Source of the DNA: Neoscytalidium dimidiatum
Taxonomy: Eukaryota; Ascomycota; Dothideomycetes; Botryosphaeriales; Botryosphaeriaceae
Length of the DNA stretch: 20,000 bases
Reading direction: 5' to 3'
NCBI GenBank assembly: GCA_037367355.1
Contig: JAVSCG010000013.1
Span: 1 to 20,000 of the forward strand
Shown: piece by piece, positions 8,561 to 16,665 of the stretch
Numbering within the stretch: position 1 is the stretch's first letter
Layout: each line of letters begins with the position of its first letter
Program-made: the position numbers and the translations under genes
Notes under the pieces: model-generated
Databases searched by the model: none
Seen by the model: the letters and a program-made list of their open reading frames with translations, nothing else
What the model was told of the DNA's origin: nothing

Positions 8561-8889
8561 GGCAGAAGAAATGGAAAATACAATACGATTGGGACAATGG
8601 AGGAATACCCTCAAGTCAGAGAGCAAACCAGAACCAGAATGGAAACCACGCACCATAGCCGAACCGATTACCCACGTAAGCCTAATTTCAAAGCTGCGCT
8701 GGAAAGGACCCGAAAGAAGGGCAAGCAATTGGAATGATGTGGTATCGCCCCACCACTACAAACAAAGAAAGAACCCGACAGATTAGTGCCACCAGACGAG
8801 AAAAACCAGACTACCCGACACCCGTGGGAGGAGATGACCCGGATACACGAAAGTACCTTGATGGCGTTCTAAGGAATACCACCGGTTCA

Positions 8890-9620
8890 AGAAATTTTCA
8901 GAGAAAAGATCGAAGACGCACTACCGGAACACAGACCATGGGACCACGAGATCAACTTGAAACCAGGCACTGAACCCCGATTTGGACCCCTATATCCAAT
9001 GTCGGAAAAGGAGTTACAAGCAATGAGGAACACTTGGACTTACTACTGAAGAAGGGATACATCCGACCCTCTCAATCCTCAGCAGGATTCCCCGTCCTCT
9101 TCGTACCAAAGCCCGGAGGCAAGTTACGCCTCTGTGTGGATTACCGATCCTGAACGACATTACCATCAAAGACCGCTACCCTCTACCCCGCATCGATGAA
9201 CTAAGGGATCGCCTCTCCGGGGCACGATTCTTCACCAAGTTAGACCTGCGGGATGGGTACCACCTTATCCGAATCAAGGAAGGACATGAATGGAAAACCG
9301 CATTCAGAACTCGATACGGTTTGTACGAGTGCTTGGTAATGCCTTTCGGACTTACCAACGCCCTGCCACATTCCAAGCCCTTGTCAAGCACGTCCTACGA
9401 GAATATCTGGACCGATTCTGCACAGCCTACCTCGACGACATCCTGATCTACTCAGAAACCCTTGAAGAACACAAGGAACATGTATCAAAGTCCTCCAGAA
9501 ACTACTCGAATACAACCTCTCCGTCAAACCAGAAAAATGTACCTTCCATGCCCAAAGGGTGGAATTCCTAGGCTTTATCATCGAACCAGGAAAAATAGTC
9601 ATGGACCCAAAAGGTGGAAG
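8890..9620 (+). other. Ty3-type reverse transcriptase domain
   Basis: Visible blocks: [68 protein letters not shown] and the catalytic YLDD at 9428-9439 within [10 protein letters not shown]. This order and wording are typical of Ty3/gypsy RT. The domain copies element RNA into cDNA. At least three one-base losses (near 9150, 9361 and 9490) split it. Confidence 0.9.
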
Positions 9621-9824
9621 ACATCCTGAAGTGGCCAGAACCAAGGAACGTCAAAGAAGTACAAGCCTTTTTAGGTTTGCCAACTTCTACCGACGATTCA
9701 TCAAACGATACTCGCATGTAGCCCGAACCCTAATCCGACTCACCCGAAAAATACCCCTTTCACCTGGGAGCACCCCAACAGGAGGCGTTTGATCAACTCA
9801 AAAGGCCTTCGTAGAAGCGCCGGT

Positions 9825-10200
9825 ACTCCTCATGTTCGATCCTGACAAGCCACTCTACCTCGAAACTGACGCATCCGACTATGCCATTGGCGCTACCCTC
9901 AGCCAGCCAGACGACGAGGAAGATTACACCCTATCGCGTATTACTCTCGCAAAATGTCACCCGCCGAGCTCAATTACGAGATACACGACAAAGAACTGCT
10001 TGCGATCGTCACAGCGTTCAGGAATGGCGACACTACCTTGAGGAGCTAACTACGAAATCACGGTATACTCGGATCACAAGAACCTGGGATACTTCACAAC
10101 CACCAAGGTGTTAAACAGAAGACAAGTACGATGGGCAGAACAACTCGCCCCCTTCTGCTTCAAGATCCACTACCGCAAGGGAAGTGAAAACCAAGGCCGA
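9825..10200 (+). other. RNase H domain
   Basis: Begins [19 protein letters not shown] with the first catalytic Asp in TDAS, then (after one shift) the [22 protein letters not shown] segment with the catalytic Glu, and a [10 protein letters not shown] segment with the third acidic residue. It degrades the RNA strand of the hybrid. Short losses near 9922, 10023 and 10043 break the frame. Confidence 0.85.
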
Positions 10201-10659
10201 CGCAGCCACCGCAGAGCCGACCACGTGGAAGAAAGGAACTATCACCAGCAGTACTACGACAAAATGACGACGGCACGTTAGGCTAACCGCCCCGAATCAT
10301 TGAAGAATCCGACGCACCCTGGGAAGAACGAATACTGGCACCCATCATAAGGCTAGGGAGCCCCATCGACGACGACGAACCTCCACGAGCCCAACACCAG
10401 AGCAGGAGCCGGAGGACGAAGAGGAACCGCAGGACGAGGAACCCATACCAACACTTGAAGAAACCACGGAAGAGGCAGTAAACGAGGAAGAAGATGACAC
10501 CGCCACTTGAGACAAATCATCCAGGAAAATATAACAATGATCCGCTATCCAAGAACTGCTTCAACGAATAGGCACCCCGAACATGACGACCCCGACCTAG
10601 TCCAAGACCATAGAGGCAACATACTATTCCGCGGAAAAATCTACGTACCCACACCTCTG

Positions 10660-11500
10660 CGCAAACGGCTGACAAAGGAATACCACGAGTCCGCAGTTCA
10701 CGGACACCAGGAATGACAAGAACCTTGGAACGCTTGCAGGAACACTTCTACTTTCCCCGAATGAGAAAGTAGTAGAAAGAATCATCCAGGAATGTGACGA
10801 ATGCGCAAAAAACAAGGTGGCACGACATGCACCATACGGACAACTACAGCTCATCACAACACCAACCAAACCCTGGGAATCGGTCACAATGGATTTTATC
10901 ACCGACCTGCCAAATTCAGTAGACCCTGTGACTAAAGCACGACACAACGCCATCCTGGTCATTGTCGACCGCCTGACAAAATGGGCATACTTCATCCCTT
11001 GTAACAAAAAATCGGAGCAGAAGGCTGCGCCTACCTCTTCCTCAGATATGTCTTCGCCCACCAGGGATGCCCAAGGAACTAATCACGGACCGAGACCCGA
11101 TTCAGAGCTAAGTTCTGGCAAACCTTGGTCCACAAGTTAGGAACTAAACACAAGATGTCAACAACGGCACACCGCAAACCGATGGACAAACGGAACGAAC
11201 CAACCAAACGCTAGAACAGTACCTAAGATTCTACCTGAATTACAGGCAAAACAACTGGGTCGAACTCCTACCATTAGCCCAATACGCGTACAACAGCACA
11301 TCAACGGAAGCCACACAAACCACGCCCTTCTACGCCAACTACGGATTCGACCCTACTGCCTTCGGAGAACCCCAGATCTGCGAAGTACTCGCTCAAAAAG
11401 CTATGCTCAGAGCAGACCAGCTACGTGAACTACACAGGAACTGGCCCGACATCAAATTCACCGCATACCGAATGGCCATGTACCATGACAGACGGCGCCA
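10660..11500 (+). other. Integrase: HHCC zinc domain and DD35E core
   Basis: The zinc domain has His codons at 10684, 10699 and 10705 and CDEC at 10793-10804 (C-x2-C). The core has Asp at 10892 (MDFITDLP), Asp at 11088 (ITDRD) and Glu at 11193 ([10 protein letters not shown]), the last two exactly 35 codons apart. [16 protein letters not shown] block follows near 11275-11310, typical of Ty3 integrases. Frame changes occur near 10712, 11070 and 11172. The enzyme inserts the cDNA, leaving 5-bp duplications as seen at this element's ends. Confidence 0.88.
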
Positions 11501-11754
11501 GGCGTCGCCGCCCTGAAGGAGGGATAAAGTCTGGCTCCTCAGAAAAAACATCAAAACAACACGATCGAACGACAATTGGACCACAAGAAAATCGGACCCT
11601 ACCAAATTGAAAAAAACTTTCACCTGTTTCCTTTAAACTCAGATTGCCAGAACAAGTGGGTATACACCCAGTTTTCCACATCTCTTTACTTGAACCCGCA
11701 CACAGCAACGCCGAACCTGACCCAGAACTTGAAATACACCCCGATGACGCCGAC

Positions 11755-11925
11755 AAAGAATGGGACGTAGAAAATCTTGGATGGAGACTGGATCGACGGT
11801 CAATTTAAGTACCTCATCAAATGGGAAGGAGCGGATTCCGCCGGGAACCCGTGGAACCCTCATGGGAACCAATCTCTTACCTTAACTGCGAGGAACTCAT
11901 CCATGAATACCACCGACGAAACCTG
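11755..11925 (+). other. Chromodomain at the integrase C-terminus
   Basis: EWDVEKI (after restoring phase at a short A run, 11771-11774), then [14 protein letters not shown] and WEPISYLNCEELIHEYHRR match the chromodomain pattern of an aromatic cage strand, the YLIKWxG core and WEP followed by the C-terminal helix. Chromovirus chromodomains read histone marks such as H3K9 methylation and steer integration to heterochromatin. The old copy has the same block, RIPed, at about 19255-19420. This makes both elements chromoviruses. Confidence 0.85.
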
Positions 11926-12029
11926 ACCGCCCAAACCCAGAGCATCCTCCACGACGCAAACCCAGGAGGCGTCAGGACACCTGAAACTGGTCCACCGGTG
12001 CCTCTCGAGGAACCAGCCCGTCGGAACCC

Positions 12030-12516
12030 GCCACGTCACCACCGCCTGAACCAGATAACAAGGACCCTGAGCCGCCCGCGCCTCCTGCGCCTCCTCAGCC
12101 TCAATGGCCGCCAACTCCCGCTCAAACAACTCCTGACTCCGGGAATCCAGGAAGGAAAGTGTCCGCAACAGGCGGATCACCTTGGACCGAAGTGGCGGTA
12201 CGACGAACCAAACGTTGAGCCTCCTCTTGCAACCGCTGAATCTCGGCCTCATCCCTTTCGATCTCGCGCTGGGTCTGCTCAATCTGAGCCCGCACCCGTC
12301 CCGTTGTTGATCCACACGACGAACTCAATAGGGAAGCCATGTCAGAAGGAAAGGAACAAAGGTGGCCTCGCTTGCACACTCGTAACACCTCTTGGAATCC
12401 GGCGACACAAGACAACGAGACGAGGTCTCTCCACAAAAGGAACAACGTCTGGGAGCGTCAGTACCGTTACGAAGGATACGGGCGAGAAGCGCGCGTCGAC
12501 GAGCGGAACTGGACAT
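12030..12516 (-). pseudogene. Antisense accessory ORF: Cys-rich cluster plus coiled coil, before the 3' LTR
   Basis: On the minus strand an ATG at 12516 opens a frame with Cys codons at 12442, 12433, 12412, 12385 and 12376 (plus-strand complements), spaced C-x2-C-x6-C-x8-C-x2-C. After a frame change comes an acidic heptad-like helix ending EIERDEAEIQRLQEEAQRL, and, after another, a Glu/Ala-rich helix (SQELFERELAAIEAEEA). Read through the same kind of small indels that break pol, this would be one protein of about 160 residues: a putative zinc-binding module and a coiled coil. The old Ty3 carries the homologous stretch at 19440-20000 with Tyr at matching Cys positions, as RIP would produce. 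The function is unknown; resemblance to small Cys-rich proteins often annotated in fungal repeats is from memory and unverified. Confidence 0.45.
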
Positions 12517-12572
12517 GACGGCAGAGAAATAATCTCAAGGGAACTAAGGGAGCTCAACTACCTTTATACTCG

Positions 12573-12589
12573 ACCTTCGGGCCGAAGGT
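12573..12589. repeat. Perfect 8-bp inverted repeat (1-nt centre) before the polypurine tract
   Basis: accttcgg and ccgaaggt flank a single g. It lies directly upstream of the purine tract and 3' LTR. It could form a cruciform or RNA hairpin; the role is unknown. Confidence 0.6.
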
Positions 12590-12593
12590 TGCC

Positions 12594-12602
12594 TAGAGGG
12601 GA
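12594..12602 (+). other. Polypurine tract
   Basis: agagggga-type purine run ending three bases before the 3' LTR, the expected place for plus-strand DNA priming. Confidence 0.65.
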
Positions 12603-12605
12603 TAG

Positions 12606-12989
12606 TGTTACGCACAGTCGCCCAGAAAGGCGGATAACGAAACCCTACGACTACTCACCGCCCACGTGACCAACTCGGGGCCTAACTCGGCAGAATACCT
12701 ACCGACACTGATGCACCAGACCACCGCACACTCGCTCAGCAAAGCTCGGACCACCGATCAGTACTGATCAGTGGGTTAACATTACAGATCACTACTGATC
12801 GTACCGATCACTCCATGTATATAGACCACACTCATTTATCGTAGTTAGGACCCTCGTGGTCAACTTGTCAATTGATTCCTACCCTACTATTGTACGAACC
12901 TCCCCTGCCTACCACTGTATTGGCCCCTAGAAAGCCCAAGCTGCCTGACGACGCGCCTCGACTCCCCCAGAAAGAGTCCCGGCGTAACA
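12606..12989 (+). repeat. 3' LTR of young Ty3
   Basis: 384 bp, TGTTACGC...GGCGTAACA, same organisation as the 5' LTR (palindrome 12756-12769, TATA 12818-12824, gtggtcaa 12856-12863). Relative to the 5' LTR it differs only by short insertions and deletions. Confidence 0.95.
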
Positions 12990-12994
12990 CGTAA
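12990..12994. repeat. Right target site duplication (CGTAA) of the young Ty3
   Basis: Identical to 6539-6543. The TAA inside it is an in-frame stop of LINE B ORF2 at a codon that was probably CAA. Confidence 0.92.
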
Positions 12995-15900
12995 TAGGAT
13001 CTAAGGTCTCTCTACTTAAATAAGGCCTCTACCCTAATTAATTAGATTAAATCTAATAATCTAGACCTACTAAATACGCTAGAAGAAGAAATCCTCTACT
13101 AGCTAAACTTAGATAGACCTATAGTAATAGATCTAACGCTATCTAGCCGAGGGCTAACGAATAAAATAATAGACTAGTAAATACTCGAATCTATTAGATC
13201 CGACTACTTTTCTATTTTATTTTAAATCTAAATAAATAAACGAATAAACTAGAAGAAATCTAAGTAACTTAGATTTAACTATAATAAGGCTAATTAGGAA
13301 AAATTCTCTAAAATCTTTAAAGAAAAAGCCTTAAACTTTATAGAAAAGCTACGCCTATAACTAGCTATTCTAAAAGAAGAAAATAAAGATCTTAGCCTAG
13401 AGATTCTAAAAAACCGTTTAAAAGAAGTCTTTCTATTAGAAAAACTAGAAGAATTTCTAACTAATCTTATATAGTAAGTAGTAGACTAAGCTATTCTAAA
13501 AACTATCCTACTAGCCTAAGCTAAACCCTAGTAGAATTCTACTTTAATAGAGACTCGAGAGAATCTTAAACGATAAACGCGGCTTATACAACGCTCGCCG
13601 GAGCTCGTAAATAAATAAGACTTCTTAAAAATCTAAAACAAATACTTCTCTTCTATTCGAAAAGCTAAACGGGAATACTAGAATTCGTTTCTAAGTAAAA
13701 ATACCCTCGAAACTATCTTTAAAGTAATAGCCTATATAAAATACCGCCCGATAGAATAAATTCTATTAATTTAGGCTAAAAACGGCTTACTATAAGATAG
13801 CTAGAAGGAAAAAAGCTTCGCGCTAAAAGAAACGTTATTCTTATTCCCTTCTAACGTACGAATTAAAAATAACTAGATAAATTACTAGCCGGATCTAAGC
13901 TAGGAGTAGCTAATTCTAGATAAAATAAAGCTCGAACGAACGTATTTAAACCTAATAAAAGGAATTACGCCTAGGCCTAATTTAATATCTTAATAGATTA
14001 TAACTTAGACTTATAAAGTATTATCTAAAGCCTTTTATTTTATCTATTTAAACTTATTTAAATACGGCTACTATCTAAAGTACTAGAGATAAATAACGAG
14101 GATAATTTTAAAGAAATCTAATAAGCTAAATCCCGTAAATTCTAAGACTTATAGGGTTATTTCTTTATTAAATTACTTAGGAAAAGTACTCGAATAAGTA
14201 ATAGCTAAACGCCTTAGTTTTCTAGCGAAAACGATAAACCTAGTCTACCTTATATAAATAGAGAAAAAACTTAAAAAATCTATTATAGACGCCTACTTTA
14301 TTTTTACGAATTTAGTAGAGGAAAACTAGAAGGTAAAGCTAAAGATATCTACGCTATTTCTAAATATACGCGGCGTATACGACTACGTCGCGTAAGAATA
14401 ACTTCTAGAAATTTTAAAAAAGCTAAAGCTTCTAATTAACCTACTCGCCTAAATTAGAACTTTCTTAAATTCCTAATAATTACGCCTTAGTTTTAATAGA
14501 AATATAGAAGAATTTAGTAACGTAGAAATAGGTATATCGTAAGAAAGCTCTATTTCGCCGATACTATTTCTAATATATATTCGAGACCTATTTTAGATAA
14601 ACTCCGCTATCTATCTATTTTACGTCGACGATATCTCTTTAATAGTAAGCTCGAATAGCTAGAAAAAGAATATTAAGATACTAGAAAGAGAAGCGAAAAG
14701 ACTCTATAAACTAGGTATAGAAAATACTATATAATTCGATCTTAAAAAAACCGAATTAATATATTTCTCTAAAGAAAAAGCGGTAAGAGATTCTACTCTA
14801 AAACTATCTATAGGTTTAGTTATAAAGCCTAAGAATCTAGTCTAATATCTAAGAGTTTTCTTAGACCTACTTCTTAATTTTAAGGAATACGTTAATATTA
14901 GAATAAGCTAAGCTCGTTTAAGCCTCTTAAGGATAAATCGACTAGCTAATATTGAAAATAGACTAAAATCTAACGCGGTACGATAATTATACTTAGTCTA
15001 CGTTATTTCTATTTCCGAATACGGCTCTATTTTATACTAGAATAACTAAGCGAATTTTAAATAAAAAGCTACGATACTCTAGAATCTAGCCCTACGAAAG
15101 ATACTAGGCGTTTTTAAAACCGCTCTAATTACCCCCCTCGAAATAAAAGCCGCGATTCTATCTTCGGAAATTTACTTAGAAAATAACCTTCGATTCTACG
15201 CTCTACGAAGTCTTAAATTAGATTAAAAATACCTAATTCGAAGCCTTCTAGAAAAAGAGAATAAATACGAAAGTAAGCTCGTTAAAAAAATTAAAGACTT
15301 TCTAAAAGATAAACTATATAATCTTAAAATAATTAATTTTTTTTACTTTCCGCCTTAGAAGATATCTACTCTCTACTCGGTTAAAGTCTCTAAACTCTCG
15401 AAAGAAGAATAAGCTAAGAAATATCTAAACGAACTCGAAAATCTTCTAGATAATCTAATTTCTATTTATATAGACGCTAGTTTAATTCCGAATAAAATTA
15501 GAATAGAATTAGTAGTTTTTATAGATAGAAATAATCTTATTCTTAAAGATAAAACTACTATTATAGTAGAAAATATTAAGAATAATAATCTAGTTTATAA
15601 TAGCGAACTAGAGGCTCTTATAAAAGCTCTTAAACTCGCTATTAGAAACGAATATACTAATAAAGATATTAGAGTCTATACGGATAACTAGACCGCGCTT
15701 TACCGTCTAAAAATACTATCCGGAAACCTAGAATAATAAGCGTAAATACGAGCTTTAAATATAGCTAAAACGCTTATTCTTAACGGAAATTTAGTTTAAT
15801 TAGAATAGGTTCCTAGCTATTTTAATATATATAGTAACGAAGAAGTAGATTCCCTAGCTAAATACGCCTATAAAATAAATCTAAATAACGAATCTACTAG

Positions 15901-16342
15901 CTACGTATTCTTTAGAATACTAACGTAAGTAGACTTTATTAATTTATAATAAAAAATAGCGAATAAGTAAGCGGAAATAGCTTCTAAAGAGTCCTATCTA
16001 CGGCGGTTTAACTAGAAAATAAAACGTAAGCTAATAGACCTTTCTATAGAAAGAGAAACTAACTTCGTATTTTACTAGTTTAAAATAGAATACGGCTACT
16101 TTAAGTCCTATTTAAACCGCTTTAGATTAAACCCCTCTAATTATTACCCGTATAATAATATAGCTAAATAAACCCCTTAGTATCTAATTCTAGACTATAA
16201 AAAGTATTAACTTAAAAGAAAAGATATATATACTAGCTTAGAAATAAAAAACCCCTCCCTAGATTTCGTTTTTAATATTAAAGACGGACGGAAGGCTCTT
16301 CTAAGCTTTCTATCGATAACTAAAGTAGCTATCTAAAAGTAG
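12995..16342 (+). pseudogene. LINE B ORF2, main part: endonuclease C-terminus, reverse transcriptase, RNase H
   Basis: From 12995 to the stop at 16340-16342 there are exactly 1116 codons in one frame, checked at several motifs, with many TAA/TAG codons but no net frameshift. The endonuclease ends with VIDLTLSSRGLTNKI and SDYFSILF (about 13120-13215; the conserved SDH has become SDY). RT (about 14040-14900) shows SKTYRVISLLNYLGKVLE, SPILFLIYIRDL and an intact FYVDD at 14618-14632. RNase H (about 15465-15905) keeps IDAS (Asp codon 15473), NSELEAL, YTDN and NEEVDSLA. The protein nicks the target and reverse transcribes the LINE RNA. Stops at former Gln and Trp codons make it dead. The length is normal for a Tad1-type ORF2 once the 5' part at 6095-6543 is added. 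Confidence 0.88.
14621..14632 (+). other. Intact YVDD reverse transcriptase active site (LINE B)
   Basis: tac gtc gac gat codes YVDD, the RT catalytic box. It survived because it contains no CpA or TpG on either strand. In the old Ty3 the equivalent box has become YLNN (16884-16895). Confidence 0.9.
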
Positions 16343-16653
16343 CTATTAAAACTTACTTTAACGAAAGCCTAAATACGTATTTTTAAAAAACTAACTTTAG
16401 TCTCTCTTTATAAAGAAACGTTCTCTTTTATTTTTCTTAGCGTTATTTTCTACTTCTTCTACTCTTCTACTTACTTTCTTATTTCTTTCTAAAAAGTACT
16501 AGCTTAGCCCCTACTATTTCTAGACTTCTTCTCGAAGAAAATTAGAATAAAAACCCCGGTTAAAATACCGGACTAGATATATTAGTAGACTAGCCGTCTT
16601 TTATAAGCTTAGCTTATATAAGAACGTTAAATAAATAAATAAATAAATAAATA
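16343..16653 (+). other. LINE B 3' UTR and (AATA)n tail
   Basis: Non-coding; aligns with the LINE C 3' UTR (5304-5621), including the shared block near 16570-16625. The tail from about 16630 is a run of AATA units that ends at the 12-bp target duplication. Confidence 0.85.
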
Positions 16654-16665
16654 AACTAAGAAATC
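16654..16665. repeat. Right target site duplication of LINE B
   Basis: aactaagaaatc, identical to 3030-3041; the old Ty3 RT sequence resumes here at the point where it stopped. Confidence 0.85.

Larger units (their letters stand above)
8293..12000 (+). pseudogene. pol: Young Ty3 pol: protease, RT, RNase H, integrase, chromodomain; multiple frameshifts
   Basis: Domains in order: protease (about 8305-8560), reverse transcriptase (about 8890-9620), RNase H (about 9825-10200), integrase (about 10660-11500) and chromodomain (about 11755-11925). All key catalytic residues of RT, RNase H and integrase are visible, but the frame changes repeatedly. Comparing with the in-phase old copy (16654 on) locates short losses near 9150, 9361, 9490, 9611, 9677, 9749, 9802, 9922, 10023, 10043, 11172 and 11772, nearly all one or two bases in homopolymers. 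No RIP-type stops are needed to explain it. If the losses are sequencing errors the real element may be coding-competent; from this sequence alone it must be called broken. Confidence 0.88.
6544..12989 (+). mobile_element. Young full-length Ty3/gypsy chromovirus LTR retrotransposon, un-RIPed
   Basis: 6446 bp with two LTRs, 5-bp target duplication and TGTTACG...CGTAACA ends. Internal order is Gag (CCHC), protease, RT, RNase H, integrase, chromodomain: the Ty3/gypsy order with the chromovirus signature. CpA and TpG are plentiful, in sharp contrast to both flanks, so RIP has not acted on it. The sense frame is broken about every 100-200 bp by short indels, mostly at homopolymers, while the old RIPed copy keeps the same codons in phase. 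The element is therefore either a recent copy with consensus errors or an indel-degraded one; the LTR comparison favours the former. Confidence 0.95.
3042..16653 (+). mobile_element. LINE B: Tad1-like non-LTR retrotransposon, near full length, hosting two nested elements
   Basis: The element lies between matching 12-bp target duplications inside the RT domain of the old Ty3. Subtracting LINE C plus its duplication (979 bp) and the young Ty3 plus its duplication (6451 bp) leaves about 6.2 kb, a usual size for fungal LINEs. Order: 5' UTR, ORF1 with a Cys/His-like cluster, ORF2 with AP-endonuclease, reverse transcriptase, RNase H, then 3' UTR and an (AATA)n tail. It is strongly RIPed, with CpA and TpG nearly absent, yet the ORF2 frame is preserved. 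The combination of AP-type endonuclease and RNase H in an ascomycete-like genome points to the Tad1 clade; a phylogeny would be needed to prove it. Confidence 0.85.

Noticed and set aside
10624..11061. 145-codon minus-strand frame opposite integrase
   Set aside because: The sense strand carries the HHCC and first catalytic Asp of integrase; the antisense frame has no independent support, unlike 12030-12516.
11821..12669. 282-codon plus-strand frame running into the 3' LTR
   Set aside because: Only its first 35 codons or so are genuine (chromodomain C-terminus); the rest is open by chance opposite the antisense Cys-rich frame and enters the LTR.
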